NCBI GenBank assembly: GCA_036852015.1
Contig: JAANDG010000044.1
Span: 62,001 to 126,000 of the forward strand
DNA from: Pelodera strongyloides
Taxonomy: Eukaryota > Nematoda > Chromadorea > Rhabditida > Rhabditidae
Direction of reading: 5' to 3'
Length of the DNA: 64,000 bases
Positions 22,701-35,000 of the stretch are shown piece by piece; position 1 is the stretch's first letter; each line of letters opens with the position of its first letter. Under the pieces are notes generated by a model, which ran no database searches, was not told where the DNA came from, and saw only the letters and a list, made by a program, of their open reading frames with translations. The position numbers were made by a program, and so were the translations under genes.

Positions 22701-23754
22701 CATTTGTCCCAATGATTCCGGGAGATCCTGAGATTATTTCCTACATTGATTATGAAGCATATGTGGCGCGCGGCGAGAGCATGGTGTGAAATTGGGTGCG
22801 CCGGGGCGACCCACGTTTTCACTGCCGCGAGCTAATCAAACCCTCTCTGATGTTCGCTGTTGATTGGCCGCCTAAGTTTGTTTGGAGCATGAAGAACAGA
22901 CACCAGTTAGTTAATGAAGCATCGATCATTCCTTCGCGTCTCTATTTAATGGTAAGGTATCATCTTGAAGGCTAAGCTTGGTTGGTAGGCGTATGTTGAC
23001 TAACCGTCCTCTCCAGGCTTTCCTGACGGTCCAGGTGCTCCAGCGGCTCCTTGTTGGCAGGAACAACCTAAACGAGGTTTTTAGACTTTGCATGAATTTG
23101 TAAGTTCTCCGAGTCGTCTAGAAAATTTGTGATAGTTTCAGTAGAAGTGAGTCAATAGTATAGACTGTGAAATCCGGTATATGTATCACTCGCTATTTTG
23201 TAAATGATTGTATTGAAGTAAAATGCTAATTAGGATAATTTACGAGAAGTAAAGTGCTAATTAGGATAATTGACGAACATTTTCCAGAAGGACGCGGTAC
23301 AGCACCAGGCGGAGCTCTGTATTCTCTCTTTTGAATGTTATGCCCTCCAGTGTGACCCAACTGACGCCAGATTTCGGTGGAATCATGCTGAATATCAAGG
23401 AAGTCAAATAAATTTGTAGTTATTTTTTGAGATTATTATTGATTATACTACTAAACTCAATTGATATGTGGACCTAGAAGGGTTTATATAATTTTTAGTC
23501 ATTCAGTTCTTTATGTTTCAATAAACCTATATATTTGGATGCAAACGTGGTCTGCTATTTATAAAGAAATGAACATAAAAATGGAGTTTATAGCACTGAA
23601 AATTACTCACAGAGCATTGTTGCACTTGGGCGAGGAGAAGAGAATTAGTCCTCTGAACTTTGTGTACGAATAATGGTAGTACGATAATTAGTAGAGTCAG
23701 AGAAACCACCGACAATACTGAAGACAGCACTGTGGCTGTCTTGAGCGACAGCAT
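19730..23754 (-). CDS. Nematode cuticle collagen, 13 exons, long C-terminal tail
   Basis: Exons in transcript order: 23754-23611, 23387-23279, 23067-23005, 22727-22636, 22281-22217, 22106-22010, 21799-21696, 21384-21263, 21160-21092, 20963-20913, 20797-20560, 20358-20205, 19849-19730. These give 475 residues in frame. It would be secreted and cross-linked into the cuticle. Residues about 6-34 are one hydrophobic segment followed by QVQQC, the layout of the cuticle collagen N-terminal domain. KREYR is a possible processing site. CCSCQQG opens the Gly-X-Y part, which is broken at [16 protein letters not shown], continues through several short blocks and closes at SCSHCPG. The tail of about 205 residues is non-collagenous and rich in Pro, Ala, Tyr, Asn and Gln, which is long for this family. 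An acceptor lies 5 bp before the ATG, so trans-splicing is likely. Confidence 0.92.
19916..20059. mobile_element. Short inverted-repeat MITE, family D
   Basis: GGCCGTATTCACCAACACGC at the left and GTGTTGGTGTATATGGCC at the right form imperfect inverted ends of about 20 bp, with GGGAG / CTCCC inside. It lies in the last collagen intron. The ends recall family B (CATATTCACCA) but the interior differs. Confidence 0.65.
22370..22538. mobile_element. Short inverted-repeat MITE, family E
   Basis: CTCAGGCGCGCAGAGCGCAA at the left and TTTCCACGCTGAGCGCCTGA at the right are imperfect inverted repeats that continue through GCGTAnCCGC. The element is GC-rich, lies in a collagen intron, and is the only copy I found. 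Confidence 0.6.
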
Positions 23755-26700
23755 TGGATCTGATATAATAAAATATTTCAAATTAATTTACATAACTAAC
23801 AGTAAATAACAGTTTTAAAAAATTCCTCGGGCACAAGGCTTTAAGTATAGCAAGTAGCATCATGTATGTTTGTACAGTAATCTGTTTTTGCAAGGAGATG
23901 TTGGTTGATCATATCACAAAAGAAAGTTGAAAAGATAGAATACAGTAAAATGTTTTTCAATTGTAATTGATGAATAATAGACAACACACTAATTTGATTA
24001 CACAATATTTCTGGAATGGACTTCTACCATGTGGCTACTATACTAAAAAGGAGCGAATCAGCTCTCCTTCCCGTATGCAAATGTGGGTCGGTATGCATGG
24101 TAAACACGGTACATATCCTTATCTCTCGATCTCATAGATATCAGATTGGGGGGACTTATGCAAGAAAATATCCATTTGTTAATATGAATTGACAATGAAA
24201 AATGTAAGCACTATGTATATGTTTGAGGAGACAAAAATGAGATAGCTAAACGAGTACTTGAGCTCAAGATTTGACATTGGAACCATGTTTTACAGTGAAT
24301 TTTTTCACACTTCAAATACTTTTTCACAGTTAACTTTTTCACAACAAACTAACAATCGCGCAGTGAGCCCCTCCCTTTAAAAAAAATAGATAGCGTGTTT
24401 GCAATTTTTCACTTGATATGATATACTCGTAAGCAAAAGCATGCTACTATGTAGCTGTGTTGTTCCTTATTTTTAGGTAATTTCCCTTTCGCGTAACTGT
24501 TTTTATTCAAACACTCTAGTATATTAGGAACAAATTGTATGGTCGATATCAGCACAGGAGAGTACTCTTACAGAGCAACAAAAGTACCGTAGTCAAAAAG
24601 GAAAATTTCGCGCCGAAAATTTTATTCAACATAGGCCTGAACAAAGGCCCGAGGGCAGGCATTTTCGTCGTTTTGTCCTGGAGCGGTCCCTTCAAATGGA
24701 GGGGGCCGGTGAAGGGTATTTGAGGGGCCGTAAAATGCGAAAATTCTGCAAAACCCTAGGGCGGTCCCTTTTGCACTAAAAGCGCATTTTCGGTGCATTT
24801 TCAGTTGTCGGTTCAAATTTTTTGCAACTTTTCGTCGAAAGTGCAGAGCGTTGTCCGCTATTCTTGTTTTGCTTACTGTTATTATTATTCGCTGTGTTAT
24901 TTTTCCACTCATTGGAACACTTTTCGGTTTTTCTTCATTGCAGCTGTGGCTCGAACGATATTCATCGCGATTCCGCGTGTTTAGGCCAATGATTTATTCC
25001 GAACTTGTCCCAGAGTCCCAGCGCTAATTCTATCGTCTATCAAGACAAGTATTTGGTCGACGTGCTGTGTAGTGAAGGTTACGAGGTTCGTTAAGAGTTT
25101 GTGGCTATGCTTATTTGGTTTGTTTCCGAGCCGTCCCCCCCCATCCCCACCTATTCTAACCTTTTGTTTTTGAGCCTATATTTCTGCCGTGGACTGGGGA
25201 CGTGGACTAGTACTCAACTCTCAATGCTGGCCACGAGTCACGATGCCAGGAGGAATTACCACGACCACGGACAAATGTGAAATAAACAAAGTTAGTTACA
25301 CGTTTCTGACGTTTCTGTTCTAATTGTCGGGCTGAAGTCCACGTCATTGAAGCATTGAAGATTCATATTCTTATGAGTGAGCGTCGAATTGTGTCATTTT
25401 TTCAGTGACGTCTACATTCACGCTTGTTAAGATATGTGGCAATGCCAGTGTCATCCTTCGCATTGTACGTTTTTTTTCCTTAGTTTAATAGTACGAGCTA
25501 AATCATAACGGACAAGTATATGAAAACGTGACGAAGAATTTCTTAACTCGTGAGTGCAATTGAGATAAAGGCAATTGTATATACTATTGAGAATGAGTCG
25601 TTTAGGCTCCTGGCTCCTCACGGACTAAAATTATGGAATGTGATCTGCATTGCATCAGTTTCCTGTTGGTCTTGCTACCGTTGCTCTCAAGGTGCTGTAC
25701 AAAGGGGTGAGGTAAGTATCTTTCCGTAGCATCTTTCATTACCTGCTTACCGACTGTTGGTCGGTGTGATAGTTGTGACGTTTCAAGATACAAAAAGAAC
25801 TAGGCAAAAATCCGTTTCGTTTCGTTCAGGATCTGTACTCCGAAACGGGGCTGCTTTCTATTTCGACGTTACAACTGGTCTGTTAGCTTTGTTGAATGGA
25901 CATGCTGTTATTCAACGTCGTGTTCGGTGTTCTACAGATACGTCTCAAATTGTGGGATCCGTCAATGGCTACACGTGAGTATCCTCTAAAAAAAATCGTA
26001 TTGTCTCGCTTTGAAAACTTACGTAGTAACCGTACTTCCATTCAAAAATGACAACACTATCCAGTTATTTATATGTTTGTTTTAGGAGTGAGGCTATGCG
26101 CTGCGCTCGCGTGTAGAAGCATGGATGTACGACAGTTGTGTCACACTTGGTAAAATAGATGGATGGACATGGTCACTGGAAAATGTTGCAGTAGCCAAAG
26201 GGATGGACGTAACACTAGACGGACATGGTAAGATACACTTATGCTAGTCTTGATAGCGTCTCTTTCTCTGGCTCCTGTTCTAGACGTCGTGCAGCCAAAA
26301 TAATTTCATGAGGGGCAATCGTTGTTCATCGAAAACGTCATAATGTTAGGGCGCGTTCGGGATGAGTTTTCCGAAAGGTTCTCATGCAAACTCATCGATC
26401 CGGATGGACATGGACATTTCGGAAACGTTCTAATGCTAGAAGAAGGCAAAAAAATACAGTATGAACTAAGATGGAAAGTACAAATTAGCAAGGTTTGCAT
26501 GCTAATTCATACTGTATTTTTTTTTGCCTTCTTCTAGCATTAGAACGTTTCCGAAATGTCCATGTCCATCCGGATCGATGAGTTTGCATGAGAACCTTTC
26601 GGAAAACTCATCCCGAACGCGCCCTGAAATTTCAAAATATGCCCATTACATCTCCATTTTCAATATCTATCGTTCCCGTGCACCAAACTCACCAATTGTT

Positions 26701-28037
26701 TTTAGGTTGCTGAATGCCGTATTCACGTTTCTATCTCGTGTGGGAATTACTACTGCGAGCGATTAGGGCAAGGGCAATGTGGGATCAGACGAGCATTCAA
26801 GAACATTATGTAACTGTTTATTCAATTAAAAACCGGTGGTATGGTCAGCTTAAGTGATTACTTTTTTTCTTTCTTTTTTCAACCACTTTTCTTAGTGTTC
26901 TTACTTGAGTTCTTTGAGTTTTATCGATACTTTAATCCTATTCACATGCTTAGGTGACATAGTCCACCGTATATATCCTTTTCTCACGAAATTGTGTTAT
27001 TATCTGCGCTTGTCGCTACTTATAACGATTTCAAAGACCGCCTAGCTTTGTAGTTCCTATTTTCAACATGTCAGGGCAATCTTATCATTAGTCTTTTTTA
27101 AACCTTCTGTGTAATTATAGGGGCTGCTTAGATGTAAGACCTTCCAACGTTAGCCTTTTTTAAATTCATATTTAACGCCCTTATTTTGTTATTTATTGCC
27201 AGTATTGTTTTATTTTCTAATAAACTATTGTATATTACTGTTGTTTGTGCATGGTTGCGATATTTGTGGTATTGTGTAGCGTTTTTTACCCCGGGTAGGT
27301 CCGTCTAAAAAAAGCCCTTCAAAGGCCCTTCCCAAAAAGCCCTTCAAAGGCTCTTGCTAGGCCCCTCCGAAATCCCGAAATGTCCGAGGGCCGGCGCCGC
27401 GATAGCCCCAGAACACGTCCCGTGCATGCCCTCGTCCATTTTGAAGTGCCCGCCCCCGGGCCTAAAACAACCTGAGAAAAATAATGCCGTGTGCATGCAC
27501 CTTCCTTTTCCTTTGGTTTTTTGTTCTTTGATACATTTCGTAAAATTTCGCCCTATATTGATCCGTTTTTAGTAGTTTTTTCTTCGCAGAATGTGCTGCG
27601 GCGTTTGAAATGTGTTTATGACAGCATTTTGGGCCGTGAAAACCCATATGTGGTGCGTCGTTTCCCGATTTAGGTGTTGTATAAGTATTAAAATAATTAT
27701 TGACTTATTCTAGAGTATAGATCTCCAAAACACTTGCTGGAAGAAGGTGTGGTCTTTGTGGCTACGCTTTACCATAAGCCTCCTGCCCGTGTACTGATCT
27801 TGTCGTCGCATTGAACGACAAGAACGACAAGCCGTACGTAGCCATTTGGCCATTGTCTACTTTTAATCTGGCTGGTGTGGTAGAGGTTTTATCTGTGTTT
27901 TCGACAATGTTTCGCTGATTAGAATCCAATCAACCAATGTGATTGTTGTCTTTAGCTATAATAAATCCTGCTATGCGTTATCTTTCGTGAGCGAGTTGCG
28001 TATTTATCTTATTATTTCCGTCGTTTTAGGGACAGGA
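23755..28037. other. Divergent intergenic region, 4.3 kb
   Basis: Separates the 5' ends of the collagen (-) and ACF1 (+) genes. It holds a near-perfect foldback (26349-26624), two GC-rich patches (about 24610-24780 and 27290-27480) and otherwise AT-rich sequence. No coding exon is supported. Untranslated first exons and promoters of both genes could be here. The only sizeable open frame (25757-25978) shows no codon pattern I trust. Confidence 0.5.
26349..26624. mobile_element. Near-perfect foldback, about 117 bp arms
   Basis: The left arm begins GGGCGCGTTCGGGATGAGTT and runs to ATACAGTATGAA. The right arm is its complement except for the length of one A/T run. The loop is about 40 bp. The near-identity of the arms implies a recent origin or gene conversion. 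The transcript would form a long hairpin. Confidence 0.92.
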
Positions 28038-29062
28038 ATGCCGCTCCTAAACAAGAAACCGCTCGAGAAGAGCGCGCTTCCTGAAGGGGTGCCACCAAAT
28101 GAACTCGTCTACTTCTGTGAGGCGACCGAGGAGGTCTTTCCCACATACGAGTGCGTTTTCGTTATTTTATTGCTATACTTTCGCATATTGTATGGCGCAT
28201 TTGCAAGTAATTAAAGAGGAAATAAAAGGAATTTTGATGATTGGAGAACAGCGTAACGAAGAGTCTTTTAATATAACAATATATTAATTGTAGAGAAAGT
28301 GCTCGTGTCTTTATAAGAACACGACACTGACGACACCCCGTTTCGACCCTAAATCGTACACGAGGGTTTTGCTGCGGTACGGCCTCATCAGTACGATGAC
28401 CGCTAGCTTAGAAATGAATTGGGTATAAATTTAAATTTAACTAGAGAAGTCAATCATCTATCACTCACTCATTCATTTTCCAGTCAGTTCTTTGATCGTA
28501 TGATGGAACTCAATTCAACAGTGTGGACGTGTGAGTTGACAAATCGATCTGGATTAACATTCTTCGAAGCGATTGATAGCGAGAAGGATGCGTTGGTAAG
28601 GGTTTAGCTTCTATGTGTTTCTATAGCTTTAAATATTATAAAGTGGGGAATGTCGCTTCGCTGATGAGCTCGGTTGTTTCTTCATGTCATGGAATAAAGA
28701 GTTCAGAGTTCCTCGGCCGAACCGCCGAACGTAGCATTATTTTCTTGTGTAGCGCCGCAATTCTTCATGTCTGTATTTCTTGTATGTTTGCAATATCATC
28801 TTCTATCAATATCTGACCCATGCCCATTTAATTTATCCTGTGTGGAGTGTGGAATTCTCTGGACACCGTCGCGTAACTGTATAATCTAGTTATAGGTGAC
28901 AGGAGTAGGAATTTGTATGTTCACGGCTCTCTAATTTCAGAAGACACTGGAAAGTTTCCCAGTGTACTTGGAGCTTCCGATTCTATGGATTGTGCAGGAA
29001 TTGACGTGTCGTGGTCGATTTGAAGATTTACTCAACGATGTGTACGGATTAATGAAAGACAG
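28038..29062 (+). other. WAC domain exons of ACF1
   Basis: Exons 1-3 encode the N-terminal WAC domain. It starts MPLLNKKPLEKSALPEG and contains VYFCEATEEVF and WTCELTNRSGLTFFEA. In known ACF1 proteins this domain helps bind DNA and position nucleosomes. Confidence 0.9.
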
Positions 29063-32000
29063 GTATGATTCAACGGCTTCTCGAACCTTACTAATAATAA
29101 TAATAATAATTTATTACGCACACTGCACACATACAATTCATGAGAAAAATATATGCAACGTACAGTTTTGTCGAGTAAAGCAACAGTAGCACAAATACAA
29201 ATATGAAGAAAGCGAAAAAAATAAATAAAGGGACACATTATACAGAAATCTATGAGGCTAAGTGCGGAGTTTCCTCAATCATAATAGAAGTTCTATGTAC
29301 AAATGAATGCCTACGAACCATTTTGCCTACGAACCATTTTGCCTACGAACCACTGTCAATATTATCTCGTCTTAATGGAATACATTGATGATTTTCCACA
29401 TCCTGCACATTTACTCCTTTCTACCCAGTACCTAGAACAAAGTTGTTTCTTGGTTGAGTGTAGTGTCTTATGTTTGTCCTGTTGCTTTTCGTTTTTCACT
29501 TAATATTGAATTACTCTTTTTTTACAGATACTTTCTCGGTGAAGAAGTTGTTGTGTTCGATGGTGGTGTTAAACAACACGCCCAAGTTACTTCTGTCAAA
29601 TGTGACGCGGAAGAGATTCCCCCACAAGAGTTGGTTTTTTTTTTAAACTGAGTTTCTAGTTTCTAGACTGCTTGTACCAATTTATTGAGAGGATTCATTC
29701 AATAAGCCATAATTAGTACCCATAAATAAGCTGAGTAGTTCTATCTATCTAGCTTAGTGTCGATCAAATTCAATTGGTCAATGTGTGATCGGTGTGTTTC
29801 ACTCAAATTATAAATAGGTATTGCCTCAGGATGCGGTTGATATTATCTTGAATCGTTTTGGTATAGCCCAGTAATCTCTCATGTGATCGTATGCACGAAC
29901 AGCGGGAACCTCCCTGGGTGGGAGCATTTGGCTCTGCGCGTTTCCGATTCGTGTGATACTTGATCCCTCTATTTCTCTCACCTCCCACCCTCGGAGGCTG
30001 GGAGCCTTGTTCGTGCATACGGCCACAGGTAACCCTTAGTCATTTCCGGTATGCGGGTTTTCGACTTAATTTACGCACTGTAGGATTAATTTTGTAGTGA
30101 AGTGCGTAACTAAGTAACTATGTTTGCATTTGCCTTAGAACCAAAAAGGAGATGTTGGCTCCTCCATTCGATTCGTACACGTACACAGTGCAACTGCTCG
30201 AAGTTAGACACCCCGATGATTCTGGTATACGGGACAATTTACCATCGACTGCGTTGAGGTACGCGTTTTATATCAACTCAAATATAACTAAACGAATCTT
30301 GATGGTTAATTATCACTCTCACATCGATTGCTTGATTATTTTTGAGCTTCCGGAACGTTCTATAAAAAAATTGAAAATATAGTGCATTCTTTACTAAGAC
30401 CAATTGTAAGATAATGTTTGTTCATTATTATACATTGAGTTCTTGTTACCGAGGCTCGTATTATTGAATAGGTGGTCTTTAAATATAGTCACGCCTTTAT
30501 TTTAGTCGTATCAACAAGCGTATTCTCTCCCGCAACAATCTGAAGCTGTTTCTGAAGAACACATGTGTGATCAAGCGTGGCGAACGCTATGAAGTCAAAG
30601 TAAGTTACTTGATTATGTGCAATCAGCTATCAGCACTCGTTAGAAGCAGGAGTTTGAGGTGTTTGGTAGATTGATTAGACTGTGGCTCAGAATAAGTAGG
30701 TTCATGTATGTTGGGGCTACTTATTCGTGTCCTTTTCTGCTATACAGAAATAAAACAGAAATAAAGGGCAATTCGGTAGATTTCTACCAAAAACCTCTTT
30801 CTTCAATTGTTTCATGTGTCGTGCCGTCCAAAGTCCAAATGCTTTATGATTAACTTTGCAGGAACGCTACCTACGAGACCATGCACTCGAATCTCGATTG
30901 TGGACCGATTTAATAGCCGGACCAATGCCGATCTTCCCCAGAACACCCATGTTACAAAGGGGACGGCAGGCACAGGCGGCAAAGTCCGCAGAGAAGATGT
31001 CAAAAAGTATGTTTAATTTTTGTCGTCATATCATATCGTGAGCTGAGCTTTCGTATTGTTTTTGGTTCGCAGTTCGCACATCGTTTTGACTCCATCACCG
31101 GTTTTATGGGTATACTTATACAGACAAAGACCGCACTGTGCTAACAATTAGTGACAAGTAGCCACTTTCTACTAGAATCTGTATTCTAGAAAGCTGTAGT
31201 CTGTTGTAAGAGTCGTTGAGATCTTTATCTTTATACAATGTGTAGGCAGTATAGCTGTTTCTTATTTCCCATTTCCTTTTCTAGACGGGATGTCGGAGCA
31301 CGATTCTTCGAAGGAAAACGCCGAGGAATCGCCGGGGCAGACTCCGACGACCCCCAAAACACCCAAGACCCCGAGAGCCACAAGAGGGGACGCCAGTCCT
31401 ACTAAGAAGAAACAACTCGCAGAGAAAAGGAAGGCTGATGTGAGTATTCTGGCTTAGAAGTTGTGTTGTGAATGGAGGTATGTGTACGATTTGTTTTGGA
31501 ATTTGGGACCGTATTCCTTTTCTCACTTGCGTGACTCTGTGTGCCGAAGTAAAGGTTCAATTCAGGGTATAAATTCCGTGCGTAAATGGAGGTGGTTCCT
31601 TTAGCTTATTGTTAGTGATAGTCCGTTTTAATAAAACACCATGTTTCGGTCGAATATATTAATTTCGAATTGCTTCCGGAGGTGGTCAAGACCGATCCGG
31701 AGGTGGTTCTGCGTTGGCGCTTTTTCACGCACCAACATGTACCCCTGGTTCAATTCTGATTGTTTCCATGGTTTCCATGATTCAGATCCGCCAACAACAG
31801 GCGGAACACTTTATTCTATTCGAGAAGGCGCGTCGTATGGGAATCGATGTGGAAAAGTATCAGCAGGAAGAGAGACTTCTGTCGAAGAAGGAGATTGAGG
31901 GACTGCAGGAAAGAATCAAGGAGGCCAGGAGAATTGTTGGTTTTAGTATTATAATCATTATTGCATTTATCGATTTATCTATTCCAGGTATTTATTTTTA

Positions 32001-35000
32001 TCATTATTAGTGCATGTCTTCCAATCAGAGTCAGTACGTCAGTAGACTCTTATCTACCCAACCCATCAGCATTTTTGTACGACAATCAGCGGTATAGGTT
32101 GGTGCGTTGAAACACGCACGAACCACCTACTGGTTGGTTTTGAACACCTCCGAAAGGAATTAGAAATTTGTATATTTGAGCGAAACATGGTGTTCTACTA
32201 AAAACGGTCTATCACTAAGCTAAGGAAACCACCTCCCTCCATTTGTGCATGAAATTTATACCCTGCGGACAATGACGATTGATTGCAGGAACGTGAGGCG
32301 AACGCACTGAAAAAGAAGCAACAACAGGATTGGACGAGGAAAAGGGACGATTTGGATTGCGATGACTTGAAGGTTGGTGCCACGTTTACATTCATCATTA
32401 AATAAGCCACTAGGATGTCGTATATGCACCTTTGAAAGGAGAAAGCATGGGTTTTTTTCTGTGAGCTGTCAGATATCGTTGTCTGAAGTAAATTACACCT
32501 ATACTTGTGAGAGGAATCCTCATTAATGACAATCAGTACCTGAGATCAAGAAGTGGGGAAACTTTTCGTACCCTTCCACCAAATTTTACCCATTTTTTCC
32601 ATGAATTTTTGGCGTACCCTTCCCCCAATTCCGGACTACCGAAAACAATTTCCACCACTTCTTGACCTATGATCGGTACTGCAATCTATGGGACGAAGCG
32701 AAGCGTGAATGTTATTTTCTAGTGTCGTTTTCTCTGAATCCGTATGGATATTTGGTTGTGCTGGGAATTTGGAAGAGCGGCCAAGTTCTGTGCAATGTTC
32801 ACTCTAAATGTTACAACGTACAAAGTAATTGGAACTATTTGCAGCCGATGCCCGCCCTCCCTCGTCTTCCCTTACCCGAGTGGATCGACGACGAAATGTT
32901 CTCCCAATTCCTCACCATCCTACAATTCTTCAACACTTTCTCTGAATTGTTGCCAATCAAGGAGATTAGGGGAACCAGCCGACTCACTCTCTCCGATGTT
33001 GTCTTTGCCATCAGGTAGAACATTTGTTCGCATTCATTAATTTATTATGTTCATTCGTTTCTTTGGTAGATTAGAATGTTGTGTGCTGAGTTACGAGGCA
33101 CGATATGCCTTTTGCCCTTGTTTTAGTGTGGTTTGATTGGTCTTCTATTTTTCCCTGGAAGTTAATTGTGTGTTTACCAAGTTGTGAAACGTGAATCCTA
33201 ATTAACTAATTCACTGTTTTAGATGCGCCGACCCACAACACTCCACTTACGCGTCACTTATGCAGATTTTGCTCCAAGCCAGAGCGGATATATGTGATGA
33301 AGAAGAAGGAGATGAGGGTAAGGATTTTTGTGTATACTTGTATTCCAAGTAGTGCAAATGGCGTAGAATACAGCATACACGGAGCGGATGCTAAACACTA
33401 ATTTGCCTTCGAGCTTGTTTAAGTTTAGTTTGTCTAAAAATTGTCATGATGCATGACTTTGTAGGTTGAGGAACAAAATATTAGTTTTGAGTAGCAGAAT
33501 AGCTATGATACATGTTTTTGTATTGCCGTTTGATATTGTTCGAGATTCCATCTGACCAACTGATTCGGATATTCTTTACGATTTTGTGTGTTCTTTGAAA
33601 CATGGTTCTTTTCACGTATTATTTTCTGATGATACTTTCTAGCGGACATGTCACGAAGAGATGAATTGGTGGTGGAACAGAACCCTGATTATGAACACCC
33701 CGAACACGGGGACGCAATCAGAGAGATGACGCAAGTCCATGAGGAAGTGAGATACACATTTGGTAAGTTATATATATATATATATATATATTCTTGTTGT
33801 TGTTCTGTTTCTGTTGCAACTGCACCGTCTCTGCGGATTTCGGTTGAACGGGTGCACTTTATATTCCATTTTCCATCTGTTTTATCATTTTGATTGGGAA
33901 CAATTTGTGGTTTATTTCGTTAGAAGGAATTATGATATTTCGATCCCCTGTCGATATCAAAGTTGACGGTGTTTGTTAACTGCTAACTTTCTAATAAATG
34001 GATAATTGAAGTTTGTTTTATTTTCATGAATATTTTCGTGAATCTTGTTAACTTTGCAGGTTGTGCGGCACGAAATTTGGTAACCGATTGGATGACTCTA
34101 ACCGAGGTTTTACGATACCTATTGTTAACCAGCGGTTATGTGTGTAGACCGGCTGTACATCGACACCGGTAAGAAATTTTATTAAGTCGGCTTATTTTAT
34201 AGCACAAACTGCACGTTACATTGCTTTCTGTGATTGTCTTTTGCGATAAATTATAGTTATTTTCAAGTATGAGCTGGTTAACTTTTTGAATCTCGATATT
34301 TCAGTTTATTCGCGCGTGGTTCTATACGACTTTATGAAGACCCTGCCTATATGTACCGACAAGAGCATCCAGAAGTACTTCTCAAGTTGGAAACGGTTGG
34401 GTTTTTTTTTTGAAATTGAGTTGGGTTGATTGTTCGATCTTTCCATTGAGTTTCTTTAGCAGAAATTATAGATATGAAAATATGGTCAATAGGGTTTACC
34501 GTTTACCTTTCTGTACATTACTCATTTAGGGTCATAGCATAAAACACCCCGCCAAATGCGGACGATCACCTCCCGATCCGTAATGCATTGTATGCAAATT
34601 AGTCCAAATCACCTCCCAATCCGTAATGCATTATATGCAAATTTGTCTAAATACCTCCCCAAAATTTGGAGATGCGGGCCTAATTTATTCCGTTTAGGGT
34701 ACGGTTTACGATTTGGAGCCGCAAGACCGATGTGATCTTATGCAAGTGGTTATGCAACAGTTGCTAAGCTATGCAAAGTTTAGGTAAGCGAACGTGGCTC
34801 GGTATTTTGTTGATTTGGATTCTTTATTTGTGTCTTTGTGTGTTAACTACTAATGGCATCGTGTGTTCATGAGTATAGTCTAGGTGGTAATTCCGAAACG
34901 CAACGTTGGGTTGTTGGGAATGAAGATTTTGAAGTGTTTTTGATTTTAAATGAATTAACATGACTTCACATCATCATATCCAATATCCTAGAACTTTGCA

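Noticed and set aside
25757..25978. Possible exon in the collagen-ACF1 spacer
   Set aside because: It has a donor-like GTGAGT at the end but no convincing acceptor, codon pattern or partner exon.
24610..27480. Two GC-rich patches as ends of one large transposon
   Set aside because: I could not find a consistent direct or inverted match between them by eye.
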